Below are positions 1 to 7,088 of a stretch of 11,111 nt of DNA, one piece after another (the stretch's first letter is position 1; each line of letters opens with the position of its first letter). Both the position numbers and the translations under genes were made by a program. The notes under the pieces are model-generated. The model was not told the DNA's origin. It ran no database searches and worked only from the letters and a program-made list of their open reading frames with translations. The DNA is from Chitinophagaceae bacterium (GTDB lineage Bacteria; Bacteroidota; Bacteroidia; Chitinophagales; Chitinophagaceae), in contig CANHSD010000085.1 in assembly GCA_947463105.1 (NCBI GenBank), forward strand, positions 1-11,111. The letters run 5' to 3'.

Positions 1-1
1 T

Positions 2-556
2 TTCTGTCAGGATGACCTGCTGGGTGACCTGATGAAAACCCAAGACAGTACAACTGAATTGCTCCCCAAGAAAATGTTATTGACACAAAGAATTTTCTGG
101 GGCCAGAAGGGTTTGTTGAGGCCTATTTCACCACTCAATGTAGTAAACCGTGAAAAAGAACTGAAACTAAGGCGAGGAATGCTGGTAACCCACCAGGTGC
201 TTGGCTTTGCAACCTTGGGTGGAATGATCGGGCAGGGAATTGTGGGAAGCAGGCTCTACAATACAACAGGCAGCAACTACAGCAAAACCAAGGATCTGCA
301 TGAGGGATTGGGTGCTTTTGTAAACATCACCTACTCAACAACAGCGGTCATGTCCTTGTTTGCGCCACCACCATTGATCAACAGAGACAAGAAAATATCT
401 GCCATCCGCATCCACAAATGGCTTTCTGTGGTACACATGTCCAGCATGATTGCCACCAACCTTTTGGCAGAATCAGGCAACAAAAAACTGCACCGTGCAG
501 CAGCCTACACTGCTTTTGCCAGCTATGCAGCTGCCGTCATCGCCATTAAATTTTAA
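2..556 (+). CDS. b561-like multi-helix membrane protein, 5' end outside window (partial)
   Basis: The first in-window ATG is at 32, but the frame is open back to base 2 and reads FCQDDLLGDL before that Met. FCQ followed by DDLL looks like the end of a signal peptide, so the true start is probably upstream of the window. Counting from the ATG at 32, about four hydrophobic segments lie near residues 50-70, 91-111, 129-147 and 155-172. Each begins at or close to a histidine (H54, H90, H128/H135, H154). That layout suggests a membrane b-type haem protein of the cytochrome b561 kind; this is inferred from layout, not from a recognised signature. The stop is 3 nt before the YceI-like gene, so the two are almost certainly co-transcribed. 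In E. coli, yceJ (b561-like) and yceI form the same pair, which supports the assignment. An electron-transfer role at the membrane is plausible. It could also be a haem-free four-helix protein. Confidence 0.6.
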   Translation, partial: FCQDDLLGDLMKTQDSTTELLPKKMLLTQRIFWGQKGLLRPISPLNVVNREKELKLRRGMLVTHQVLGFATLGGMIGQGIVGSRLYNTTGSNYSKTKDLHEGLGAFVNITYSTTAVMSLFAPPPLINRDKKISAIRIHKWLSVVHMSSMIATNLLAESGNKKLHRAAAYTAFASYAAAVIAIKF

Positions 557-559
557 ATT

Positions 560-1084
560 ATGCGTACCCTTATCCTATTGCTTCTCGCCCCATCATTGCT
601 GTTTGCCCAAACAAAAAAGCCTTTAGACAAGAAAAAATCCACCATCACCTATTCAATGAACCACATGTTGCATGGCTGGGATGCCGTGTCTTCAGAGGTG
701 AACGGTGTTGTGCAGCTGAAGGCAGATGGTAATATCGAAAAAGTAGCCATTGTAGCGAAAATCAGTTCTTTTGATTCAAAGAGCTCCAACAGGGATGCCC
801 ATACACTCGAAGTCACAGAAGCCCTGAAATTCCCCAACATCAGTTTTGTGAGCACTGGAATTACTGAGTCCAAAAATGGCGAGCTGGATGTCAGAGGAAC
901 CCTGCAATTCCATGGCATAAGCAAGGAAACCAGCTTCAAGGCCACTACTAAAAACGTGAACGGTTCAACGCAGGTTACAGGTGGCTTTATCTTCCTGTTG
1001 GAAGACTTCAAGGTTACACGACCCAGCTTCATGCTCAAGGAAGTTGACAATGAAGTAAAAATCAAATTCGAGGTTTTTTATTGA
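560..1084 (+). CDS. YceI-like periplasmic lipid-binding protein
   Basis: This is a 174-residue secreted protein. Residues 1-16 form a signal peptide (MRTLILLLLAPSLLFA, cleavage before Q17). The rest matches a YceI-type lipocalin-like barrel: an early TYSMNH segment, the KISSFDSKSSNRDAH stretch near residues 67-81, a FPNISF strand near 91-96, and a GTLQFHGISKE segment near 113-123. YceI family members bind long isoprenoid or other amphiphilic lipids in the periplasm; which ligand is bound here cannot be told. The length fits the family (about 170-190 residues). The start lies 3 nt after the stop of the b561-like gene, and there is no Shine-Dalgarno sequence, as is usual in Bacteroidota. The pairing with a b561-like protein suggests a shared role, perhaps carrying a quinone-like lipid, but that is inference. 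Confidence 0.82.
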   Translation: MRTLILLLLAPSLLFAQTKKPLDKKKSTITYSMNHMLHGWDAVSSEVNGVVQLKADGNIEKVAIVAKISSFDSKSSNRDAHTLEVTEALKFPNISFVSTGITESKNGELDVRGTLQFHGISKETSFKATTKNVNGSTQVTGGFIFLLEDFKVTRPSFMLKEVDNEVKIKFEVFY

Positions 1085-1111
1085 TTGGCGATTTTTAGTT
1101 AAATTGATCTC

Positions 1112-2374
1112 ATGAACAAGAGATCATTCATCAAAAATGCCACCCTTTCCGGGATTGGTGCAACATTGGGCATGGACGCACTGGCCGCCCTTTTTGAAAC
1201 AAAAAAGAATACCAGTGCAGCGGTGTTGGCAGCAGACGATCAGTTTTGGAAACAAATCAGAACACAATACATGATCAAGCCAGATTATATCAATCTGGAA
1301 AATGGCTTCTACAATTTCATTCCACAACCCACGCTGGAAAAATACATCCAACACATCAGGGATATCAATTACCAGGGGTCTTACTACATGCGGACCGTCC
1401 AAAGGGATAACAAAAAACGCATGGCTGCAAAACTGGCTGCCGTAGCGGGTTGTAGCCCTGAGGAATTGATCATCACCAGAAACACGACAGAGTCTTTGGA
1501 CTTGATCATTGCTGGCCAAGACTGGAAAGCTGGTGATGAGGCATTGATGGCCATCCAGGACTATGGTTCAATGCTTGATATGTTTGAACAGGTGTCAAAA
1601 AGATATGGTGTTGTATTGAACAAGGTATCTATTCCCAATCTTCCTGGCTCCGATGAGGAGATTGTTTCGCTGTATGAGAAAGCGATTACCCCCAAAACCA
1701 AGCTCCTGATGATTCCCCATATGGTCAACATTACCGGACAAATACTGCCTGTCAGAAAAATATGCGACATGGCACACAGCAAAGGAGTTGAGGTGATGGT
1801 GGATGGCGCACATGCCTTTGCCCATATTCAGTACAAGATCAGTGAACTGGACTGCGACTACTACGGAACATCGCTGCACAAATGGATGAGTGTGCCACTG
1901 GGTGCAGGTTTCCTGTTTGTCAAAAAAGAAAAGATTGCCAAGACCTGGCCACTGATTGGTGACGGAACAAAAGACCTCTCGGACATCCGTAGACTGAACC
2001 ATATTGGCACACATGCCTGTGCAACCGATCTTACCATTGAAGATGCCATTGATTTTTACAACATGATTGGGGCTGAAAGAAAAGAAAAGCGGCTTCGGTA
2101 TATACAGCAATACTGGACCAGCAGGGTAAAAAATATTCCTAAAATCATCATCAATACGCCAACAGACGATAAGCGTTCTTGTGGTATTGCCAACGTAGGC
2201 ATCACTGGGATGACACCAGCAGACCTCGCAAAACGACTGATGGACGAGCACAAAATTTTTACTGTTGCCATTGATACTGCCAATGTGCATGGCTGCCGCA
2301 TTACACCGAATGTATATACAACACTGGAAGAACTGGATGCATTTGTTGCAGCACTGAAAAAACTTGCCGCCTAG
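1112..2374 (+). CDS. Exported class V aminotransferase (isopenicillin N epimerase-like)
   Basis: This is a 420-residue PLP enzyme of fold type I, class V. Visible signatures are RNTTESL (123-129, phosphate/cofactor pocket), VDGAHAFAH (230-238, with D231 expected to bind the pyridine nitrogen and H234 to stack), SLHKW (254-258, with K257 the likely Schiff-base lysine), GTHACA near 299-304 and an Arg in GCRITPN (R396) that could bind a substrate carboxylate. The N-terminus, KRSFIKNATLSGIGATLG, resembles a Tat signal with KR in place of RR, followed by a small-residue hydrophobic stretch, so export to the periplasm is likely. The family includes isopenicillin N epimerase-like and cysteine desulfurase-like proteins; the actual substrate is unknown. 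The gene starts 27 nt after the YceI-like gene, and the next gene follows after 1 nt, so it sits inside a + strand operon. Confidence 0.85.
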   Translation: MNKRSFIKNATLSGIGATLGMDALAALFETKKNTSAAVLAADDQFWKQIRTQYMIKPDYINLENGFYNFIPQPTLEKYIQHIRDINYQGSYYMRTVQRDNKKRMAAKLAAVAGCSPEELIITRNTTESLDLIIAGQDWKAGDEALMAIQDYGSMLDMFEQVSKRYGVVLNKVSIPNLPGSDEEIVSLYEKAITPKTKLLMIPHMVNITGQILPVRKICDMAHSKGVEVMVDGAHAFAHIQYKISELDCDYYGTSLHKWMSVPLGAGFLFVKKEKIAKTWPLIGDGTKDLSDIRRLNHIGTHACATDLTIEDAIDFYNMIGAERKEKRLRYIQQYWTSRVKNIPKIIINTPTDDKRSCGIANVGITGMTPADLAKRLMDEHKIFTVAIDTANVHGCRITPNVYTTLEELDAFVAALKKLAA

Positions 2375-2375
2375 G

Positions 2376-3083
2376 ATGGGTAGTTTCAATGCAATCGTCA
2401 AAGACCTGAAAGCCCTTGCAACAGCAGAAAAAGCTGCATTCCTGCCCCGCTTCTTCAAGACAGGAAAAGGACAGTATGGAGAAGGGGATTTATTTCATGG
2501 CATCACCGTTCCCGATCAAAGAACTGTGGTAAAAAAACACCATTCGACTACAAGCAAGGAAACCATCATTGCACTGCTCGATTCCCCTTTCCATGAAGAA
2601 AGATTGACCGGTATTCTCATCATGTGTGAGAAATTCCGTGAGGCCAAAAAAACAGGCAAGGAAAAAGAATGGGTTGACCTTTACCTGTCAAAGGCAGATC
2701 GTGTCAACAACTGGGACCTGGTGGATTCTAGCGCACACATCATCCTGGGGCAATGGCTGGAGGACAAGGATAGAAAAATATTGTACAAGCTTGCCACTGA
2801 CCCGCTGTTGTGGAGAAACCGCATTGCCGTGGTGGCCACCTGGCATTTTATCAGAAAAAACAATGACCTGAAAGATATCCTGGAACTCAGTAAAATCATG
2901 CTCTCCCACAAACACGACCTGATGCACAAAGCCACAGGATGGATGTTAAGGGAGGGATGGAAAAAGGACCCACTGGCCATTGAAGAGTTCCTTGATGAAT
3001 TTGCGGCCCGCATGCCCAGGACCATGCTCAGGTATGCCATCGAAAAGATGGAGGAAAAAAAGAGAAAGGGTTACATGAACTAG
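2376..3083 (+). CDS. DNA alkylation repair protein, AlkD-like HEAT-repeat glycosylase
   Basis: This is a 235-residue all-helical protein of the AlkD family, which removes N3- and N7-alkylated purines from DNA without flipping the base. Typical landmarks are GEGDLFHGITVPDQR near residues 35-49, NNWDLVDSSA (111-120), WRNRIAVVATW (146-156) and a late Trp in ATGWMLREGW (W189). The spacing W113-D117, the Arg pair at 147/149 and W189 is close to the W109, D113, R148 and W187 set known from Bacillus cereus AlkD, so the active site looks intact. The frame is open through a TTG at 2364, but the ATG at 2376 is preferred: it lies 1 nt after the preceding stop, avoids an 11-nt overlap and gives a normal N-terminus. 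The gene appears translationally coupled to the aminotransferase, although no functional link is evident. Confidence 0.88.
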   Translation: MGSFNAIVKDLKALATAEKAAFLPRFFKTGKGQYGEGDLFHGITVPDQRTVVKKHHSTTSKETIIALLDSPFHEERLTGILIMCEKFREAKKTGKEKEWVDLYLSKADRVNNWDLVDSSAHIILGQWLEDKDRKILYKLATDPLLWRNRIAVVATWHFIRKNNDLKDILELSKIMLSHKHDLMHKATGWMLREGWKKDPLAIEEFLDEFAARMPRTMLRYAIEKMEEKKRKGYMN

Positions 3084-3096
3084 TCAGCAACCCTTT
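3055..3096 (-). terminator. Intrinsic terminator of the tRNA-Cys-like unit
   Basis: Read on the minus strand, a perfect 8-bp stem (AAAGGGTT / AACCCTTT, 16-nt loop) is followed by CTC and then seven T. It lies about 32 nt beyond the tRNA 3' end and overlaps the last codons of the convergent alkD-like gene. On the + strand the same hairpin has no T run, so it mainly serves the minus strand. The loop is longer than in typical terminators. Confidence 0.55.
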
Positions 3097-3128
3097 CAGC
3101 ACCCCACAGAATGCAAGATTCATCATTG

Positions 3129-3199
3129 ACGCCACGGACGGAGTCGAACCGCCATCGAAGGTTTTGTGGACCTCTGCCTAACCCCTCAGCCACGTGACA
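3129..3199 (-). tRNA. tRNA-Cys-like gene with abnormal anticodon loop (C33, anticodon ACA)
   Basis: A 71-nt cloverleaf can be folded on the minus strand. The acceptor stem is TGTCACG/CGTGGCG (five Watson-Crick pairs, with U1-G72 and U3-G70 wobbles). The D arm is GCTG-AGGGGTT-AGGC, the anticodon stem GAGGT/ACCTT, the variable region CGAT, and the T arm GGCGG-TTCGACT-CCGTC. The discriminator is U73 and no CCA is encoded. The length, U73, G2-C71 and overall body match bacterial tRNA-Cys. The anticodon loop reads CCACAAA where tRNA-Cys normally has CTGCAAA: universal U33 is C, and wobble G34 is A, giving anticodon ACA (codon UGU). It could be a real variant tRNA, a decaying copy, or a tRNA-like RNA with another job. 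The intact fold, the promoter and the terminator argue against plain decay. Confidence 0.72.
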
Positions 3200-3214
3200 T
3201 TTTGTTTAGTCCAC

Positions 3215-3245
3215 CAAATTTATAGACTTATATTGAATGAGCAAA
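3215..3245 (-). promoter_or_regulatory. Bacteroidota-type promoter for the tRNA-Cys-like gene
   Basis: On the minus strand, TTTG (3242-3245) is followed by exactly 19 nt and then TAAATTTG (3215-3222). This is a full match to the known Bacteroidota housekeeping consensus TTTG-N19-TAnnTTTG. The tRNA 5' end lies 15 nt beyond the -7 box, which would leave a leader of roughly 10 nt for RNase P to remove. Confidence 0.65.
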
Positions 3246-3267
3246 ATCTTTTTTACAATTTGGGCAA

Positions 3268-3292
3268 AAAAGCGAAGCTACCGCCCCCTTTT
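3268..3292 (-). terminator. Possible weak terminator after the glycoside hydrolase gene
   Basis: Five bases past the hydrolase stop, the minus strand can pair AAAAG with CTTTT around an inner CGG/TCG, leaving four unpaired G on one side, and the T run continues for two bases. The hairpin is imperfect, so this is a weak call. Readthrough from the hydrolase gene into the tRNA unit is possible. Confidence 0.28.
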
Positions 3293-3296
3293 GTAT

Positions 3297-5501
3297 TTAG
3301 TTGATTTCACGTATCACATACCAGGAATAGCCGCCGGCTGGTATGCTCACGTTCAATTTGAGGTTGCCTTTGTTATCAGCCATTAACTGCCGATGCATGG
3401 AATCTTTTTCAAAAACAAAGGCCTTGGGGCCAAGTCCGGTGTAATAGAGCGGAATTGACACCTGACGGTTGATGACCTGATCTGTTGGATTGAAAAGCAA
3501 AACAAATGCCCTGTCTTTCAGGGTTGGGCTGACGTGCATGAAACCATCCCAATCTCGACCATCTGCCCGTCTCAAATGCACAATGGGTGCATTCAGGATA
3601 TCGCGGTACTTTTTGTACCAGGAAACGGTGTTGGAAACAAGGGCCTTGGTTGTGGTGGTATCGTATAGCCTGGGGCCCCTGTAACAGGCCTGTACGCCTG
3701 CCCCGTAATACTGGACCATCAGCATTTCATAGTCTTTCAGGTGATCCTTTAATGGCTCAAGCACGGCTTCTGGCCCGCCGCCCTGGTACCTGGTTAACGG
3801 CACAAATCCCCAGCTCATGGAAGGCATTTTTTCAAATGTGCCATCGTGGATGTTCTGCCTGTTCAAGATCTTTTGCTGATCACGTGAAAGCGAAAAATTC
3901 ACTTCCCTATACCCAATCCCAATCTTGTGGGTCCCATCCAAAAAATACCAATCAGGGGCGTTGACATACACACCATTTTCATTGCACCAGCGGTACAATT
4001 GCTTTTGCAATTCCATTTGCCTCCACTGTGAATCATCCAACCCTTTGTGGCCGGGGTGAACCGTTGATGCACAAACATCACCCGGGTATGGACCATCGTT
4101 TTCAAACAAATCAAAACCCGTTTGGGTGATGAAATATTTCAACTTGCTGATATAGGTCAACCCCCACTGGCTTCCCATGCAGGGTGCGTTTCCAAAAAAT
4201 GCGCCACCGGGTTTCCCAGTTTTGGGATCAATCACATCGGTTTCGTCGTTGATCCTCCTGCTGCTGAACAAGGAATAACTCCCCACCAAAATACCCTTGC
4301 TATGGGCATAATCCGTCAGCTTCTTCCAGCGGGCTATGTTGGCTGCACTGGTATCCTCCATGTTGCAATGGCTGCCAAAACTGAGGATCAGGGCCTCGTA
4401 TCCGGTTGCCGCACATTGGTCAACGGCAGTCGTTACCTGTTGATCATTGCTGCTGACCAAATGCATAAAAATTGGATTCTGCGTTGTCCATGGCGCAACG
4501 GTAGCGTACATGCGCTGGATCATCATCCCCCTTCTTTCCCGATCATAGCTGTCCATCAACAATTCATGTGTTCTGGGTGATTTGATGGTTTCACCTGGGG
4601 CAAGCACAACCGCCTTTACCTTTTCAGGATACACTTCCAATACACATGGTGTTTGATAATTGTAATTAACCTGAGAGGTGTAGGATGAATCGGTTAACCA
4701 ATGGGTGGTCTGGTCGCTGATATCATAACGCATGGCATTGTTGAATGCATAGTTGGTTTCAACATAGATGCCATGTTGTTTCTTCATTTGCTCTGGAGAT
4801 CCTACCACTGCACTCTCCTCTTCAACAAGCCCAAGCGACTCATTGACAATCCTGTTCACCACGATGTTGTTGGTGCTTTTGTTGATGAGCTCCACCCACT
4901 TGACAACAAGGGGAATGCCATCGTAGAGCTCATAATGAACCACAACGGCAAGGTCTTTGAGTGAGGGGACTGCAGACCTAAAGCTGACGGCCAATGCTTT
5001 TCCGGTAGCCTGTTTGTTCACCGATGCCCAGGTTGTTCGCTTCCAGTTGATGTAGGGTTTGATGTCTGATACAGTATATCCAGCAAAAATAAAATCCGCT
5101 TCCCCGGCCTTGAAACCCTTCATCCATTCTTGTTGCAGGTATGCTTTTTCCTGCTGGCCAATTGCTCCACCCACATTGTATTCCTTGCCATCAATGATGA
5201 GCTTGGCTTCTGGCCTGATGGCACGCAGCAATTGCTGGCTGCTTGTCATATTCTGAAAATCATAACAGGCAAAATTGGGAGACAGCTTAAAGCTTCTGCG
5301 CACCAAACCATTGTAGAGTACAATGCTGCCTTCTTTTTCATTGCTGTACACGTTGGCTTTTGCAGTGGGAGGTTTTATCAGCCAATCATCTTGAACCATT
5401 TCATTGAAACTGTCATTCCAAACAGCAGTTCTGGAGGCATTTTGCGCAAATGAAACAAATGCAATAATGATAAAAATAGCAATTGAAATAATTTTTTTCA
5501 T
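3297..5501 (-). CDS. Secreted (alpha/beta)8-barrel glycoside hydrolase, alpha-galactosidase-like
   Basis: This is a 734-residue exported protein with a signal peptide at residues 1-19 (MKKIISIAIFIIIAFVSFA, cleavage before Q20). Residues about 45-310 look like the beta-sandwich that precedes the barrel in GH36-type enzymes, with GSIVLYNGLVRRSFKLSPN near 58-76. A TIM-barrel region follows (about 340-610), containing GYEALILSFGSH (367-378), GILVGSYSLFSSRR (403-416), FDLFENDGPYPGD (463-475), YVNAPDWYFLDG (512-523) and GIGYREVNFS (528-537). A C-terminal beta domain ends the protein. D464 or D469 and D517 or D522 are candidate acid residues, by inference only. The overall plan resembles clan GH-D, but the classic nucleophile motif is not clearly present, so the exact family and substrate are uncertain. 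The gene begins 31 nt after pabC. No SusC/SusD, sugar regulator or other carbohydrate gene is nearby, so it is not in an obvious utilisation locus. Confidence 0.68.
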   Translation of the reverse strand: MKKIISIAIFIIIAFVSFAQNASRTAVWNDSFNEMVQDDWLIKPPTAKANVYSNEKEGSIVLYNGLVRRSFKLSPNFACYDFQNMTSSQQLLRAIRPEAKLIIDGKEYNVGGAIGQQEKAYLQQEWMKGFKAGEADFIFAGYTVSDIKPYINWKRTTWASVNKQATGKALAVSFRSAVPSLKDLAVVVHYELYDGIPLVVKWVELINKSTNNIVVNRIVNESLGLVEEESAVVGSPEQMKKQHGIYVETNYAFNNAMRYDISDQTTHWLTDSSYTSQVNYNYQTPCVLEVYPEKVKAVVLAPGETIKSPRTHELLMDSYDRERRGMMIQRMYATVAPWTTQNPIFMHLVSSNDQQVTTAVDQCAATGYEALILSFGSHCNMEDTSAANIARWKKLTDYAHSKGILVGSYSLFSSRRINDETDVIDPKTGKPGGAFFGNAPCMGSQWGLTYISKLKYFITQTGFDLFENDGPYPGDVCASTVHPGHKGLDDSQWRQMELQKQLYRWCNENGVYVNAPDWYFLDGTHKIGIGYREVNFSLSRDQQKILNRQNIHDGTFEKMPSMSWGFVPLTRYQGGGPEAVLEPLKDHLKDYEMLMVQYYGAGVQACYRGPRLYDTTTTKALVSNTVSWYKKYRDILNAPIVHLRRADGRDWDGFMHVSPTLKDRAFVLLFNPTDQVINRQVSIPLYYTGLGPKAFVFEKDSMHRQLMADNKGNLKLNVSIPAGGYSWYVIREIN

Positions 5502-5532
5502 GATGAAACCATTTTTCGTTGTCTGGATAAGA

Positions 5533-6126
5533 CTAAGTTAACAAAGACATGGGTATAGTTGGAGATTCCTCCCATGTCATCATTGCATTGATAAACTTTA
5601 CCATTGCGTATTGGTGCAAATTACTGGTTCTAATTTCTGCAACTTGAATTTTATTGGCCTCAAGCAAAAAAGCCCTTTGGGTTCCTTCCAACAAGGGTGT
5701 TTGAGGCGTATACCAACACTTGCCATCATAAAAAGCAAGGTTTGCATAAGAGGCGTCTTTAACAATACCCTGATCGGTCATGATGATTTCATCGGTGCCG
5801 GCGTTCAAAAGTATTTTGGTAATCCAGTCCCTGTCAGCGTATTTAAAATCATATTTTCTTCCTTCCAATTCTACCAAAGAGATGCTTCCGATTTTTTTTA
5901 CAGCATATGCAGAATAGGTTATGTCGAGCACCTGTTGAAGGTCGTATTGTACACGACACTTGACCACACCACTTGCATTCAATGCATTCGGAGTAATTAT
6001 TTCATTGAGCTGAAAAAAAGGGAACTTCCCAAAATTCAAAAACGTTCTATTGACCCTCGATTGATGGTAGTGGAGGCGCTCAATTCTCCCCTCGTTTATC
6101 CTGATTGATTCAATAAATTGGAACAT
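5533..6126 (-). CDS. pabC: Short class IV aminotransferase, aminodeoxychorismate lyase-like
   Basis: This 197-residue PLP protein is of fold type IV and shorter than canonical PabC or branched-chain aminotransferases (about 270 or more). K95 in KYDFKYADRDW is the likely Schiff-base lysine, and R99 follows at the usual distance. The segment TDQGIVKDASYANLAFYDG (117-135) matches the cofactor-binding loop, with Asp124 where most class IV enzymes have Glu. PQTPLLEGTQRAFLLE (141-156) is the typical substrate-loop and C-terminal helix region. The expected reaction converts 4-amino-4-deoxychorismate into p-aminobenzoate and pyruvate for folate synthesis. The ATG lies inside the 3' end of pabB (17-nt overlap), so the two are translationally coupled, and this context is the best support for the function. 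No pabA (glutaminase) is visible in the window. Confidence 0.78.
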   Translation of the reverse strand: MFQFIESIRINEGRIERLHYHQSRVNRTFLNFGKFPFFQLNEIITPNALNASGVVKCRVQYDLQQVLDITYSAYAVKKIGSISLVELEGRKYDFKYADRDWITKILLNAGTDEIIMTDQGIVKDASYANLAFYDGKCWYTPQTPLLEGTQRAFLLEANKIQVAEIRTSNLHQYAMVKFINAMMTWEESPTIPMSLLT

Positions 6127-7051
6127 ATATTTTGTCGATCATTTCCTGATATTCTTCCACCAACGTACTCTGAAATGTAATCCCGCCACCACTTCTAAAA
6201 ATATTTTTATCGTCTACATACCTAATCAGAACACAACTATCCAACTCGTCTCCATCAAAATAACCTGCGATACCCGTATAATATCCACGCTCAATCCCCT
6301 CAATCTCATGAATTGCTTCCAGGGTTTTTTTCTTGGGAGCACCGGATACTGATCCTGCTGGCAATAAATTAAACAGTATATCTCCAATGCACTCGTTGAA
6401 ATTATCGGGCAATTCCCCTGCTATTTCTGAACTAACCTGCCCAATCTTTCCCTGCTGGGTTTGCAATTCTTCATAGTATCGGTACCTCAGCACCTTTACA
6501 TTTTGGGAGACCCGACTTAGGTCGTTTCGAATGAGATCAACAATGGTTGCGTGTTCCGCCTGTTCTTTGGGATTGTTTAGAATGATTGTTTTGGCGTCCT
6601 GAATAGTTGCGTCAATTGTTCCCTTCATCGGGAAAGAATATATTTTCCCATTTTTAATTTTAATGAATGTTTCTGGAGAAAAACACACAAAATTGTTTTT
6701 GAACCATACCCTGTATTTTGACGAAGTCGCTTCAAAAATATCTTGGAGCGACAAATCTGTAGTGATTGTTGTTGAACAGGTAAGGTTGATTAAAAAACTA
6801 TTGCCGTAGGAAATATGATCCTTTACTTTATTGAACTTCACTGCATATTCATCAAGCGAAACCGGAGCTTTATCAAACTGGAATTGACGTATTGATTTTG
6901 AAAAGTTGTGATTGGAGACCCCTTGAAAATTATACTTGAAATCATCCGCACAATCTTCCATCAACCAGGCAAGAGGCTTTCTGCACTCAAAATCAATCAA
7001 GAAAACAAAAGGCTTTTTTTCCTTTCCCCACTGGTTTAATGTATCCTTCAT
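6110..7051 (-). CDS. pabB: Aminodeoxychorismate synthase component I (short PabB)
   Basis: This 313-residue chorismate-binding enzyme lacks most of the N-terminal subdomain of full PabB/TrpE, as is common for the short form. Motifs are SYGNSFLINLT (81-91), FPMKGT (140-145), TIVDLIRNDLSRV (169-181), LLPAGSVSGAPKKKT (229-243), GYYTGIAGYFDG (256-267) and RSGGGITFQS (286-295). The Lys in PMKGT (K143) is diagnostic: PabB has PIKGT, with a lysine that attacks chorismate, whereas anthranilate synthase has PIAGT. With ammonia or a PabA partner it aminates chorismate. The frame extends to a GTG at 7060, but the ATG at 7051 is preferred because MKDTLNQWGKEKKPF fits the usual short-PabB N-terminus. It is followed by pabC with overlap and sits 93 nt after glycerate kinase. 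Sampled stretches are richer in A+T than in the neighbouring genes. Confidence 0.88.
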   Translation of the reverse strand: MKDTLNQWGKEKKPFVFLIDFECRKPLAWLMEDCADDFKYNFQGVSNHNFSKSIRQFQFDKAPVSLDEYAVKFNKVKDHISYGNSFLINLTCSTTITTDLSLQDIFEATSSKYRVWFKNNFVCFSPETFIKIKNGKIYSFPMKGTIDATIQDAKTIILNNPKEQAEHATIVDLIRNDLSRVSQNVKVLRYRYYEELQTQQGKIGQVSSEIAGELPDNFNECIGDILFNLLPAGSVSGAPKKKTLEAIHEIEGIERGYYTGIAGYFDGDELDSCVLIRYVDDKNIFRSGGGITFQSTLVEEYQEMIDKIYVPIY

Positions 7052-7088
7052 CAGCAGCACAGCAATTTAGAATTTTTGAAAGATGGGA

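Noticed and set aside
2364..2375. TTG start giving a four-residue longer AlkD-like protein
   Set aside because: It would overlap the aminotransferase gene by 11 nt; the ATG at 2376, 1 nt after the stop, is a better start.
1595..2458. A 287-codon open frame antisense to the aminotransferase
   Set aside because: Rich in Cys, Asn and His with no recognisable family; the sense strand encodes a complete PLP enzyme with all motifs. It is a codon-pattern shadow.
3129..3199. Reading the tRNA-like gene as tRNA-Trp (CCA in the loop)
   Set aside because: CCA would fall at loop positions 32-34 with the 5-bp stem intact; the length, U73 and the rest of the loop fit a tRNA-Cys body.
5611..6108. A 165-codon open frame opposite pabC
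   Set aside because: Shadow of a well supported class IV aminotransferase gene with overlap-coupled start.
7052..7060. GTG start for pabB three codons upstream
   Set aside because: The ATG at 7051 gives the usual short-PabB N-terminus; the extra residues add nothing recognisable.
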